DNA of 64,000 nt from positions 1 to 64,000 of the forward strand of contig JAEZGY010000019.1 in NCBI GenBank assembly GCA_023416695.1. The letters run 5' to 3'. Below, one piece after another: positions 33,072 to 43,240 of this stretch. Under the pieces are notes generated by a model. It saw only the letters and a program-made list of their open reading frames with translations. It had not been told where the DNA came from and did no database searches. The stretch's first letter is position 1, and each line of letters opens with the position of its first letter. Made by a program: the position numbers and the translations under genes. This stretch comes from Bacillota bacterium. GTDB taxonomy: Bacteria; Bacillota; Clostridia; Lachnospirales; Lachnospiraceae.

Positions 33072-34081
33072 TGATAGCGAAAAAGAAAATCATTCTGATC
33101 TTTACCATTGCCATAACACTGATGATGGCTGCATGTATCATTGCAATTATGTGGGGTAGCTATAGCATTTCCTTTGATAGAATTCTTCAGACCTTTATGG
33201 GATATGGAACAAAAGCAGAGAATCTAGCCATTTTAAAAATTCGCCTTCCACGTATGGTGATTGCCTTATTGGTGGGATTAGCACTATCTGCTTCTGGCTG
33301 TATCCTACAGACGGTGACTAAGAACCCATTGGCTGAGCCAGGAATGATTGGTATGAATGCAGGAGCAGCCTTAGCTGTGGTTGGGTTCTTATCCTTTCAA
33401 AAAAGTGTTTATTATGACGTGCTTACTATAAATAATGTACTGTTTATGCCTTTGGTAGCGATGATTGGTGGGGTATTAGCCAGTGTACTCATCTTTTCTA
33501 TTTCCTATCGCAGAGGAATCACACCAGTTCGACTCATATTAGTTGGAATTGGAGTGAATGCGGGAATCAATGCTATCATTTCCTACTACATGTTAACTAG
33601 TTCAAAGGGTGATTATAATCAAGTGCTCACCTGGACCAACGGAAGTCTGTGGGGAAGCAGTTGGATGTATGTAAAGCTAGTGGCACCTGTAATTTTAATA
33701 CTACTTGTAATCTTGTACTTTAGAAGTAGAGTACTAGATGCCTTACAGTTAGGGGATGAAATGGCAACTGGCCTAGGTATTCAGACGAAAAAAGAGAGCA
33801 TAGTTTTCTTCTTCCTAGCAGCCGTTTTAGCGGCAGTGGCCACGGCAGTAGCTGGAAATATTGCATTTCTTGGTCTGTTAGGACCACAGCTAGCAAAACG
33901 TATCGTTGGTGGTAGACATAGGTTTATGATTCCCCTGGGTGGACTGATTAGTGCGACTATACTAATACTTGCAGATACAGCTTCAAGAAATCTATTCTCA
34001 CCCATGGAGCTTCCGGTGGGAATTACTGTTTCAGTTATTGGGGTGCCATACTTCATTTATCTATTAATCAAAGAAAAATAG
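33071..34081 (+). CDS. FecCD-type iron-siderophore permease 2
   Basis: 336 residues, GTG start overlapping the stop of permease 1 by one base. Shared motifs are RLPRMVIALLVGLALSASGC, TKNPLAEPGMIGMNAGA and GLLGPQLAKRIVG. It is the partner of the preceding permease, and the same operon provides the ATPase. Confidence 0.93.
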   Translation: MIAKKKIILIFTIAITLMMAACIIAIMWGSYSISFDRILQTFMGYGTKAENLAILKIRLPRMVIALLVGLALSASGCILQTVTKNPLAEPGMIGMNAGAALAVVGFLSFQKSVYYDVLTINNVLFMPLVAMIGGVLASVLIFSISYRRGITPVRLILVGIGVNAGINAIISYYMLTSSKGDYNQVLTWTNGSLWGSSWMYVKLVAPVILILLVILYFRSRVLDALQLGDEMATGLGIQTKKESIVFFFLAAVLAAVATAVAGNIAFLGLLGPQLAKRIVGGRHRFMIPLGGLISATILILADTASRNLFSPMELPVGITVSVIGVPYFIYLLIKEK

Positions 34082-34092
34082 GAGGAACCGTT

Positions 34093-34884
34093 TTGAGTAT
34101 AGAAATAAATGAATTACAAGCTGGTTATGACCAAACTATTGTAATACCAAAGATGAATCTTACCCTGCCAAAAGGAAAGATTACTATGATAATCGGTTCC
34201 AATGGTTGTGGGAAGTCAACGTTGTTAAAATCCATTGCTAGAATCATAAAGCCAGTGAAGGGAGAAATTAAGCTAGAAGGAAAAACCCTTAAAGAGTTAG
34301 CACCAAAGGAGATTGCAAAAAGAATGGCGGTGCTCTCACAGAATCCTATCATTCCTTCCAAAATCACCGTACAGGAGCTTGTGGCTTTTGGAAGATATCC
34401 GTATCAGAAGGCATTTCGTACTCTGACTAAGGAGGACCATGACATTATTACATGGGCAATGGAGGAGACAGAGGTTGTTGAACTTAAGGACCGAGACGTT
34501 GCAGAGCTTTCTGGGGGACAGAGACAAAGGGTCTGGATTGCCATGACCTTAGCCCAGAAGACCGATATTCTTGTGTTAGATGAGCCAACAACTTACCTGG
34601 ATATGGCACATCAGTTAGAGGTGTTAACCCTATTAAAGGAGTTAAATGAGAAAAATGGAACCACCATTGTCATTGTTATACATGAACTGAATCTAGCAGC
34701 AAAGTTTGCTGATCACCTAGTAGGTATGAAAAAGGGAGAATTAATCTTTGAAGGAAGTCCATTACAGGTATTAACAAAAGAGAACTTAAGACAGTTATAC
34801 GGAATTGATGCTAATATACAGTTATCCCAGGATGGTGACTACCCAATTTGTGTAGATTTTGAGTTGGTAAAGAAAGATGCGTAG
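34093..34884 (+). CDS. Iron-siderophore ABC transporter ATPase
   Basis: 263 residues from TTG 34093, which follows GGAGG. Walker A is GSNGCGKSTLLK, the signature LSGGQRQRVWIAM, Walker B ILVLDEPTTYLD and the switch is IHELN. It belongs to the FepC/FhuC class. It powers the two FecCD permeases, and its end overlaps the MFS gene by eight bases. Confidence 0.94.
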   Translation: MSIEINELQAGYDQTIVIPKMNLTLPKGKITMIIGSNGCGKSTLLKSIARIIKPVKGEIKLEGKTLKELAPKEIAKRMAVLSQNPIIPSKITVQELVAFGRYPYQKAFRTLTKEDHDIITWAMEETEVVELKDRDVAELSGGQRQRVWIAMTLAQKTDILVLDEPTTYLDMAHQLEVLTLLKELNEKNGTTIVIVIHELNLAAKFADHLVGMKKGELIFEGSPLQVLTKENLRQLYGIDANIQLSQDGDYPICVDFELVKKDA

Positions 34885-36094
34885 TAAGAAGAACTTCGGA
34901 CTAGTATTAATCGGTCTAATTATCTCTCTCTTTGGAAGTGCCATTCAACGCTTTAGCTTCTCCTTATATTTGCTAGACATTAGTAAGGATGCTGCCATTT
35001 TCTCCAACGTCATGGCGATTTCCGTTCTGCCTTACATCTTTTTTGCTCCTTTAGCAGGTTCTCTTGCAGACAATAAAAACAAGAAGCACATCATGATTGT
35101 ATTAGACTTATTAAGCTTTGGTATCATATTATTTTATATCTTGGCGCAAGGCTTTATTAGTAATCACATACTACTTACTGCTGTGATTATGTTTTTGTTA
35201 TCCACCATTACCACCTTTTATACCCCCTCAGTAACCACAGTTATTCCAGAAATTGTGGATAAAGAAGGGCTTGTAAGGGCCAATGCGTTGATAAGTCAGG
35301 TGGGTTCAGCATCCAATCTAGTAGGGCCTATGTTAGCAGGAATTCTTTATGGAGTTTGGGGGATAGCAGGAGTTAGTCTAATCAATGCCATAAGCTTCTT
35401 TGCTTCTGCCATCCTAGAACTTTTTATCATTTATGAATATAAAAAAGAGAAGAAAAGTACTCTTTCCTTTGGAGGGACTTTGGTTGAGATGAAGGAAAGT
35501 TTCTATTATCTAAGACGAGAGAATAAGGTGACGTTAAATTTTATTTGGTCCTATGGGTTATATAATATTTGTGTAGTACCAGTTTTAACTATACTCATGC
35601 CATTTGTGATACGTAATATTCTTGGGGTTTCCCCTCAGGGTTATGGCGTCATAGAAGGAATGATTGCTACCGGCATGATTGTAGGAACTCTGTTAATTAC
35701 GTTCTTTCCTTCTTGGTTTAAGGTACACAAGGTACATTATTGGTACTATCTCAAGATCCTTGCAATTCTAGTCATGATGGGCGGGCTTACCTTAGGCCTT
35801 GGCTCAGGTGTTATTCTTCTGTGGACCTTTGCAGGTTTCCTTATTATGATGGCACTGGGGATAGGTAACGTTGTTACCCTGTCTCATACCCAGCATACTG
35901 TAAATCAAGACTACCTTGGGAAAACCAGTGCCTTTTCTACCGCCTTTGCGACTGCCACTGTACCTGTGGGACAGATGCTATTTGGTTGGTATCTGAGTTT
36001 CTCTGATAAAATGATACCGTTATTAGTGATCGTGTTACTGTCCAACTTTGCCGTTACCTTGTTTGTAAGAAAAACGGTATGTGGGATAGAATAA
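34877..36094 (+). CDS. MFS transporter of the siderophore operon (EntS/MFS_3-like)
   Basis: 405 residues with 11-12 membrane helices. It shows the inter-helix 2-3 motif PLAGSLADNKNKKHIM and helix 5 VGPMLAGILYGVWG, typical of the MFS_3 group that includes enterobactin exporter EntS. It is translationally coupled to the ATPase gene, so a role in siderophore export or recycling is likely. That link is inferred from position. No siderophore biosynthesis gene is in the window. Confidence 0.85.
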   Translation: MRSKKNFGLVLIGLIISLFGSAIQRFSFSLYLLDISKDAAIFSNVMAISVLPYIFFAPLAGSLADNKNKKHIMIVLDLLSFGIILFYILAQGFISNHILLTAVIMFLLSTITTFYTPSVTTVIPEIVDKEGLVRANALISQVGSASNLVGPMLAGILYGVWGIAGVSLINAISFFASAILELFIIYEYKKEKKSTLSFGGTLVEMKESFYYLRRENKVTLNFIWSYGLYNICVVPVLTILMPFVIRNILGVSPQGYGVIEGMIATGMIVGTLLITFFPSWFKVHKVHYWYYLKILAILVMMGGLTLGLGSGVILLWTFAGFLIMMALGIGNVVTLSHTQHTVNQDYLGKTSAFSTAFATATVPVGQMLFGWYLSFSDKMIPLLVIVLLSNFAVTLFVRKTVCGIE

Positions 36095-36138
36095 AAAGAG
36101 TCTTTGACTGCACAGTGTGTGGCCAAAGACTCTTTTTG
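36094..36138 (+). terminator. Terminator of siderophore operon
   Basis: AAAAGAGTCTTTG pairs with CCAAAGACTCTTTT and is followed by TG; it sits immediately after the MFS stop. Confidence 0.88.
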
Positions 36139-36219
36139 TTACATAGGCTTTCTAGTCAAGTATTAGAAGTAATATTCACACTATCTTAATAAGGATGATG
36201 CTAGAATGAGGGTACAAAA

Positions 36220-37902
36220 ATGGAAATGGGGGTAAATACATTGCAGCTACTACAAATTTCTCTTGTATATTTGCTTTTTTTTGCAGTACTAATCATAATG
36301 GCCATTCCTCTTGGGAGATATATGACTAAGGTAATGAATGGCGAAAAAGTATTTCTGACAAGGGTTCTCTCTCCTTGTGAACATAGGATTTATAAGATAT
36401 TAAGGGTGGGAGATAAGACAGAAACAACTGCTAAAAAGTACATCCTAGATGTTTTATTGTTTTCCTTTCTGGGTTTTATTTTTGTGTTTTTATTACAGCT
36501 CTGTCAGGGATTCTTGCCACTAAACCCACAGAACTTAGGGGCTCCAAGTGTTTCACTTGCATTTAACACAGCCCTTAGCTTTGTGACTAACACTAACTGG
36601 CAGGCGTATTCAGGAGAGACTACTTTGTCTTATTTCACCCAGAGTGTAGGTCTGACGGTACAGAATTTTGTATCTGCAGGAGTTGGAATCGCAGTTATGT
36701 TTGCTGTAATTAGAGGGTTTATACGTAAAAAAGAGAACACCATTGGCTCCTTTTGGCATGACATTACTCGCTCGATTCTCTATATCTTGTTGCCACTTTC
36801 TTTAATTTTATCAGTTCTTCTCATGTCTCAGGGAGTTGTTCAAAGCTTATTACCAAGTGAGACCATACATACGTTAGAAAGCTCTGCAGATCAAGTGATT
36901 CCTTTGGGGCCAGCAGCCAGTCAGATTGCCATCAAACAGCTCGGTACCAATGGTGGAGGTTTTTTTGGTGCGAATTCTGCTTTTCCACTGGAAAATCCGA
37001 CTGCCATATCAAATTTATTAGAGACGCTTGCTATCTTACTGATTCCATGTGCTCTTTGCTTTAGCTTTGGTAAGGCGGTTAAGGATAGTAAACAGGGTAG
37101 GACTATTTTTATAACCATGACTGTCTTATTTGTAGCAGTTCTGTCTATCGTAACATTATGTGAACATACAGGAATCAACCATATGGAAGGTAAGGAAGTT
37201 GTAAACGGTGTGACCTCTTCTGCACTATGGGGAACAGCCACTACAGCAGCCTCCAATGGTTCTGTAAATGCGTCTCTAGATAGTTTTTCTAGCATCGGAG
37301 GGATGATGCTAATGTTTTTAATGCAGCTAGGAGAAATCGTATTCGGTGGAGTGGGAAGTGGCTTATATGGTATGTTGGCCTTTGTTATGCTAACGGTATT
37401 TATCGCAGGTCTTATGGTGGGTAGAACACCAGAGTACCTAGGAAAGAAGATAGAACCCTTTGATATGAAAATGATTTGTGTGGTAGTCCTTGTGCCTCCA
37501 ATCTGTACGTTATTAGCAACGGCCATAGCGGTTATGATGCCTTCGGCATCCTTTTGGCTTACCAATACAGGAGCCCATGGTTTTTCCGAAATTCTTTATG
37601 CCTTTACTTCCATGGGGAATAACAATGGAAGTGCATTTGCAGGATTTATGGCAAATACTACATTTACCAATATAGTAGGTGGCTTCCTAATGCTAGTGGT
37701 GCGCTATGTACCTTTAGTTGCGGTGTTACTGATGGCTGGTAATTTGGGTAAAAAGAAACTTATTTCTGCTGGTGAAGGAACCTTAAAGACAACAGGTGTA
37801 ACGTTTACTACTTTACTGATTATCATCATAATAATCATTGGTGCATTGACATTTCTACCTGTATTGGCATTAGGTCCAATAGCAGATTTTGTAACACATT
37901 AA
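36220..37902 (+). CDS. kdpA: K+-transporting ATPase, subunit KdpA
   Basis: 560 residues, typical for KdpA. About ten membrane helices carry four selectivity-filter-like regions, among them TNTNWQ, GTNGGGFFGANS and MGNNNGSAF. It is the K+ channel-like subunit of the high-affinity KdpFABC pump. No separate kdpF was found upstream. It heads kdpABCDE; a promoter in the 80-base gap before it is not clear by eye. Confidence 0.96.
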   Translation: MEMGVNTLQLLQISLVYLLFFAVLIIMAIPLGRYMTKVMNGEKVFLTRVLSPCEHRIYKILRVGDKTETTAKKYILDVLLFSFLGFIFVFLLQLCQGFLPLNPQNLGAPSVSLAFNTALSFVTNTNWQAYSGETTLSYFTQSVGLTVQNFVSAGVGIAVMFAVIRGFIRKKENTIGSFWHDITRSILYILLPLSLILSVLLMSQGVVQSLLPSETIHTLESSADQVIPLGPAASQIAIKQLGTNGGGFFGANSAFPLENPTAISNLLETLAILLIPCALCFSFGKAVKDSKQGRTIFITMTVLFVAVLSIVTLCEHTGINHMEGKEVVNGVTSSALWGTATTAASNGSVNASLDSFSSIGGMMLMFLMQLGEIVFGGVGSGLYGMLAFVMLTVFIAGLMVGRTPEYLGKKIEPFDMKMICVVVLVPPICTLLATAIAVMMPSASFWLTNTGAHGFSEILYAFTSMGNNNGSAFAGFMANTTFTNIVGGFLMLVVRYVPLVAVLLMAGNLGKKKLISAGEGTLKTTGVTFTTLLIIIIIIIGALTFLPVLALGPIADFVTH

Positions 37903-37914
37903 GGGGTGGCGTAT

Positions 37915-39969
37915 ATGAAAAATGAAAAGAATAGAAGTATCCTTAAGGATTCCTTGAAGCAGACGTTTACCAAACTTTCTCCAAAGGTACAGATTCGCAA
38001 TCCTATTATGTTCGTGGTGTATGTTTGTGCAATCCTAACCTTTGTTTTATTTGCCCTAAGTTTATTTGAGATTGGAGATGGTAAAGGTTTTTACACATTG
38101 TCAATTTCTCTTATATTGTGGTTTACTGTATTATTTGCAAACTTTGCAGAGGCTATTGCAGAAGGAAGAGGGAGAGCCCAGGCAGATACCTTAAAGAGCG
38201 CAAGAAAAGATGTCGTAGCTCGAAAGCTAAAGACAGCTGAGAATCATGACGACTATGAAGAAGTTTTATCTAATAATTTAAAGAAGGGAGACCTTTTCTA
38301 TATTAAAGCCGGGGACCAGATTCCCATGGATGGAGAGGTCATTGATGGTGCAGCCTCAGTAGATGAAAGTGCAATAACAGGGGAATCGGCTCCAGTAATC
38401 AGGGAAAGTGGTGGAGATAGGAGTGCCGTAACTGGTGGAACAACCATTATTTCCGACTGGCTTGTGGTTCGAGTAACGGCAGAAGCAGGTGAATCCTTTT
38501 TGGATAAGATGATTTCTATGGTAGAAGGTGCATCCAGGAAGAAAACGCCTAATGAAATCGCGCTGCAAATTCTATTGATTACTTTAACCATTATATTTTT
38601 AGTGGTTACCACAACCTTATTACCATTCACCAAGTTTTCAAGTGAACTTGCTGGAAACGGTTCTATGATTACAATTACCAATGTAGTTGCTTTACTAGTT
38701 TGCCTTGCACCGACTACCATTGGTGCCCTACTTTCTGCCATTGGAATTGCTGGTATGAGCAGATTAAATTCTGCCAATGTTTTAGCGATGAGCGGAAGAG
38801 CTATTGAGGCAGCAGGAGACGTAGATGTTTTACTTCTAGATAAGACAGGAACGATCACATTAGGAAATCGCCAAGCCAGTGAATTTCTTCCTCTTAAAGG
38901 AGTGTCAGAGAGAGAACTGGCAGATGCAGCACAGCTATCTTCTATAGCCGATGAGACGGCAGAGGGAAGGAGTATTGTGATATTAGCCAAACAGCGTTTT
39001 GATATTAGAGGGCGTAAGCTAGGGGAACTAAATGCAACCTTCCTTGAGTTTACAGCCAAAACTAGAATGAGTGGAATCGACTTTACTGGTAATGAGATTC
39101 GTAAGGGAAGCGCAGACGCCATTGAAAATTATGTCTTAAGCAATGGAAAAAGTTATCCAAAGGAATGTCAAGAGTTAGTAGAAAGTGTAGCAAATGCTGG
39201 TGGAACTCCTCTTGTAGTAGCTAAGAATGGAGAAGCACTTGGTGTCATTTATCTGAAGGACATTGTGAAAAACGGTGTAAAAGAGCGATTTGAAGACCTT
39301 AGGAAGATGGGTATTAAGACCATTATGATTACAGGAGATAATCCAATGACAGCTGCCGCTATTGCAGCAGAAGCAGGAGTAGATGATTTCCTAGCAGAAG
39401 CAACTCCAGAAGCAAAGTTATCTCTCATAAGAGACTATCAGGCAAAGGGACATATGGTGGCAATGACAGGGGATGGAACCAATGATGCTCCCGCCTTGGC
39501 TCAAGCAGACGTTGCTGTGGCAATGAATTCAGGGACCCAGGCAGCTAAGGAAGCAGGTAACATGGTAGATTTAGATTCTAGTCCAACAAAGCTCATAGAC
39601 ATTGTGCGAATTGGAAAGCAGCTTCTTATGACAAGAGGTTCCTTAACTACCTTTAGTGTGGCAAATGATGTGGCGAAGTATTTTGCCATTATCCCAGTAC
39701 TTTTTTTTGCAATTTATCCAGAGCTGGTAGGACTAAACTTTATGGGGTTAACCTCTGCAACCACTGCCATTCTTTCTGCAACCATATATAATGCACTGAT
39801 TATAGTGGCCCTTATTCCACTCTCCTTAAAAGGAGTAAAATATAGGGAAGTACCAGCCATAAAGCTTCTTTCTCGTAACTTATTAGTCTATGGTTTAGGT
39901 GGAGTTGTTACACCATTTATTGCAATTAAGGTGATTGATTGTATTGTGACAGTAATGGGGGTGAGATAA
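37915..39969 (+). CDS. kdpB: K+-transporting ATPase, subunit KdpB
   Basis: 684 residues, a P-type ATPase. The phosphorylation motif is LLLDKTGTITLGN, the dephosphorylation motif DESAITGESAPV and the hinge MTGDGTNDAPALAQADVAVAM. ATG 37915 is preferred to the GTG at 37906, because the AAGGGG site sits just before the GTG. KdpB hydrolyses ATP to drive K+ through KdpA. Confidence 0.96.
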   Translation: MKNEKNRSILKDSLKQTFTKLSPKVQIRNPIMFVVYVCAILTFVLFALSLFEIGDGKGFYTLSISLILWFTVLFANFAEAIAEGRGRAQADTLKSARKDVVARKLKTAENHDDYEEVLSNNLKKGDLFYIKAGDQIPMDGEVIDGAASVDESAITGESAPVIRESGGDRSAVTGGTTIISDWLVVRVTAEAGESFLDKMISMVEGASRKKTPNEIALQILLITLTIIFLVVTTTLLPFTKFSSELAGNGSMITITNVVALLVCLAPTTIGALLSAIGIAGMSRLNSANVLAMSGRAIEAAGDVDVLLLDKTGTITLGNRQASEFLPLKGVSERELADAAQLSSIADETAEGRSIVILAKQRFDIRGRKLGELNATFLEFTAKTRMSGIDFTGNEIRKGSADAIENYVLSNGKSYPKECQELVESVANAGGTPLVVAKNGEALGVIYLKDIVKNGVKERFEDLRKMGIKTIMITGDNPMTAAAIAAEAGVDDFLAEATPEAKLSLIRDYQAKGHMVAMTGDGTNDAPALAQADVAVAMNSGTQAAKEAGNMVDLDSSPTKLIDIVRIGKQLLMTRGSLTTFSVANDVAKYFAIIPVLFFAIYPELVGLNFMGLTSATTAILSATIYNALIIVALIPLSLKGVKYREVPAIKLLSRNLLVYGLGGVVTPFIAIKVIDCIVTVMGVR

Positions 39970-40535
39970 TGAAGAAGATATGGTGTTATGTAAGACCTGC
40001 ATTCTTAAGTATATTGGTATTTACAGTGATTTGTGGTATCATCTATCCATTAGCAATAACTGGAATTGGTCAACTTGCCTTTCATGACAAGGTAAACGGA
40101 AGTATTCTGACAAAGACAGCAGAAGATGGTACTAGTACAAAGTATGGTAGCAAACTAATTGGGCAGAAGTTTACGAAACCAGAATATTTAATTGGAAGGC
40201 CACAGGAAGTGTCTAATTTATCTCCAACTAGTGAGGAGCTTAAACAACAGATTGAGGAAAGAGTTACCTGGTGGCGTGAGTTTGATCCCAATAATACATC
40301 GGAAGTGCCAGAGGAGTTAGTAACGGCTTCTGCAAGTGGAGTAGACCCTAATATATCTCCTGAAGCAGCTTTGTATCAGGTGGAAAGAATCTCAAAGGCA
40401 CGTAATATCTCTAAAGAGGATGTAAAGAAAATTATAGAGCAATGTACCACGAGTCGCTTTGTAGGTGTATTTGGTGAACCGACAGTAAATGTACTTATGG
40501 TAAATCAGGAATTAGATACTTTAAGTAATAAATGA
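39969..40535 (+). CDS. kdpC: K+-transporting ATPase, subunit KdpC
   Basis: 188 residues with one N-terminal membrane helix (FLSILVFTVICGIIYPLAIT), then the conserved outside domain with LIGQKFTKPEYLIGRP. The ATG shares a base with the kdpB stop (TAATG). KdpC stabilises the pump and aids ATP binding. Complete, with no visible damage. Confidence 0.95.
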   Translation: MKKIWCYVRPAFLSILVFTVICGIIYPLAITGIGQLAFHDKVNGSILTKTAEDGTSTKYGSKLIGQKFTKPEYLIGRPQEVSNLSPTSEELKQQIEERVTWWREFDPNNTSEVPEELVTASASGVDPNISPEAALYQVERISKARNISKEDVKKIIEQCTTSRFVGVFGEPTVNVLMVNQELDTLSNK

Positions 40536-40554
40536 TAAAAATGAGGTGACAAGG

Positions 40555-43230
40555 ATGGATAATCGGCCAGATCCAGATCAGCTGCTTGAAGCTATTGTAA
40601 GCAAAGCGCATCACGAGGAAAAAGGAAAACTAAAAATATTTCTTGCCTATGCTGCTGGTGTTGGAAAGACCTATGCAATGTTAGATGAGGCCCATGAGCA
40701 GTTGAAACTAGGAAAAGATGTGGTGGTAGGTTATATAGAGCCACATACTAGGCCAGAGACCACTGCCTTGCTAAAAGGCTTACCTGCTATTGCACCAATG
40801 AAAGTCAGATATAAGAATATGATGTTGAATGAATTTGACTTACAAAGTGCAATCAAGAGAAAACCAGAGATTATATTAGTAGATGAGCTTGCCCATACCA
40901 ATATTGAGAGTTGTCGTAATAGAAAGCGCTACCAGGATATTGAAGAGCTTCTAGATAACGGGATTGATGTCTATACTACGGTAAATATTCAACATATTGA
41001 AAGTCTGAATGACATTGTGGAAGAGTTGACCCATGTGGTTGTGCGGGAAACGGTCCCCAATTATATCTTTGACCATGCAGAGATGATTAAGCTTGTAGAT
41101 ATTGAGCCAGAAGAGCTTCTTAGTCGACTTAGGGAAGGGAAGATCTACAAGTCAGACCGCGTAGAGTCTGCCATGCAAAACTTCTTTTCTTTAAATAATT
41201 TAAGGCTTTTAAGAGAGCTGGCGCTTAGAAAGGCTACGGATCGTGTTAGTAGTGTGAATTCTAGAATCAGCTCCGACAAGGAGAATAAACTTTCATCGAA
41301 ATATCTTGTTTGTATTAGTTCGGCTCCCTCCTCTGCCAAATGTATTCGTTGGACAGCTAGGATGGCAGAAAACTTACATTCAGAGTTTATTGCCCTTCAT
41401 GTAGAGACATCGGATTCTGCTTACTACAGTCAAAAGCAGCACGACGATCTTCGTCTGAATATGGAATTGGCAGCTAGGCTTGGTGCTCAGATTGTGACAA
41501 TTAGTGGGGAGAGTATTGCAGATGCAATCGTGGAGTATGTACAGGTATCTGGAATTCACAATATTGTCATCGGGAGAAATAAGAAAAGTTCTCTTTTGAG
41601 TTTGTTAAAAAGAAACCTGGAGGATGTCCTAATTAGTCGTTTTGAAGATGTAGAGGTACATATTGTAGCAGACAGTGAAACGAAGGGAAAGTTAAAGCCA
41701 CATGGTCTGTATTCCTTTAAAAAAGGTTTACAGTTTTCATGGGTAGATACTCTTAAGACCATAGGCCTCATGGTAGTAGCCACACTATTATGTAAAGCCC
41801 TTACCATAATTGAAATTGACGACCATAATGTAATCATGGTCTATCTTCTTTCGGTGTTGATTATTTCTAGAGTGACACGAGGCTTCTTCTATGGAATTAC
41901 AGGGGCGATAATAAGTGTATTGGCCTTTAATTTCTTTTTTGTGGAGCCTGTCTATACCTTTAGTGTAACAGGTGCCTCTTATCCAGTTACTTTTGCTATT
42001 ATGCTAATTGTTGCCCTTATTACCAGTACTTTGATTAATCGCATTAAGCTACAAGCCAAACAGTCTGCCTTTCGGGAGAAACGAACGGAAATTCTTTATG
42101 AAATCAACAAAAAGCTTCTTAAAACCAGAGGGTTAGAAAACATAGTAGAGTTAATTATGGATTATATCGTTAATGTATTTGGAAAAAGTGTTATTTTCTA
42201 TTTTGATAAGCCAGAGAAGGAGAATTCCTTCTCTGTGAAGCAAGCCCCTAGTGATGATATAGTGGATTTTTTAGAGGAGAGGAATGAACGAGCAGTAGCC
42301 AACTGGGTATATATGAATAAAAAAAGAGCTGGTTGTGGTACAGATACCTTAGCTGCTGCAAAAGCTTTTTATATGCCAATCCTGTCACAAAATCATATCG
42401 TAGGTGTAATTGGCTTGTCCCAGCTTAGTGGGGAAAAATTAAATCACGATAGTCGTGCGTTTCTAAGGATGATTAGTACTCTTGTAGCCATGGCTATAGA
42501 GAGACAGAATCTATCGGATGAGCAAAAGAAGATAGCAATAGAGGCTGAAAAGGATACCATGAGAAGTAATCTCTTACTTGCCATTTCTCACGACTTACGT
42601 TCTCCATTAACGTCCATTTTAGGGGCTAGTTCTGTACTAATGGAGGATGGCATAAAAATGGATGAACCCACCAAAAATCAGCTATTGAAAAATATCCAAA
42701 GTGATGCGGGTTGGCTGATTCGTATGGTGGAGAACTTATTATCTGTAACAAAGATTAGTGATGGAAATATCAACCTTAATAAAGTAAGTGAAGCAGTAGA
42801 AGAAATTGTAGAGGAAGCTGTTGTTAGGGTAAAAGGGAAGTATAAAGACTGCAACCTTTTCGTACAGGTTCCAGAGGAACTGTTAATAATCCCAATGGAT
42901 GGTACTCTCATTGAACAGGTAATTATTAACCTTCTAGAAAATGCCATTCTGCATTCAGGCAATCGAGATATTAGTGTAACCATTGAAAAACAAATAGATG
43001 GTGTGGAGTTTACTGTATCAGATAAGGGAAGAGGTATTCCAGAAGATGATTTAGAAGGAATTTTTGACGGTTATTTTACTTCTGGGCAGCCAACTGCAGA
43101 TTCCACAAGAGGTCTTGGAATTGGATTATCTATCTGCAAAGCTATTGTAAATGCACATGGTGGATATATCTATGCACAGAATCTAAAACCGTGCGGAGCA
43201 AAATTTAGCTTCGTTCTTCCAATGGAATAG
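40555..43230 (+). CDS. kdpD: Sensor histidine kinase KdpD
   Basis: 891 residues from ATG 40555, which follows GAGGTGA. Order: N-terminal KdpD domain with Walker A AAGVGKTYAML (about 31-41), a universal-stress-protein domain, four membrane helices (about 395-500), a GAF-like domain and HisKA with LAISHDLRSPLTS. HATPase_c closes it, with DKGRGIPEDDL and GLGIGLSICKAIV. It senses low K+ or osmotic stress and phosphorylates KdpE. The four-helix, full-length form is present, not the short version found in some clostridia. Confidence 0.95.
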   Translation: MDNRPDPDQLLEAIVSKAHHEEKGKLKIFLAYAAGVGKTYAMLDEAHEQLKLGKDVVVGYIEPHTRPETTALLKGLPAIAPMKVRYKNMMLNEFDLQSAIKRKPEIILVDELAHTNIESCRNRKRYQDIEELLDNGIDVYTTVNIQHIESLNDIVEELTHVVVRETVPNYIFDHAEMIKLVDIEPEELLSRLREGKIYKSDRVESAMQNFFSLNNLRLLRELALRKATDRVSSVNSRISSDKENKLSSKYLVCISSAPSSAKCIRWTARMAENLHSEFIALHVETSDSAYYSQKQHDDLRLNMELAARLGAQIVTISGESIADAIVEYVQVSGIHNIVIGRNKKSSLLSLLKRNLEDVLISRFEDVEVHIVADSETKGKLKPHGLYSFKKGLQFSWVDTLKTIGLMVVATLLCKALTIIEIDDHNVIMVYLLSVLIISRVTRGFFYGITGAIISVLAFNFFFVEPVYTFSVTGASYPVTFAIMLIVALITSTLINRIKLQAKQSAFREKRTEILYEINKKLLKTRGLENIVELIMDYIVNVFGKSVIFYFDKPEKENSFSVKQAPSDDIVDFLEERNERAVANWVYMNKKRAGCGTDTLAAAKAFYMPILSQNHIVGVIGLSQLSGEKLNHDSRAFLRMISTLVAMAIERQNLSDEQKKIAIEAEKDTMRSNLLLAISHDLRSPLTSILGASSVLMEDGIKMDEPTKNQLLKNIQSDAGWLIRMVENLLSVTKISDGNINLNKVSEAVEEIVEEAVVRVKGKYKDCNLFVQVPEELLIIPMDGTLIEQVIINLLENAILHSGNRDISVTIEKQIDGVEFTVSDKGRGIPEDDLEGIFDGYFTSGQPTADSTRGLGIGLSICKAIVNAHGGYIYAQNLKPCGAKFSFVLPME

Positions 43231-43240
43231 GAGGCATAAA

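Noticed and set aside
36142..36219. c-di-AMP (ydaO) riboswitch or kdpF before kdpA
   Set aside because: The gap is under 80 bases, too short for the riboswitch, and no short hydrophobic frame with a start site was found.
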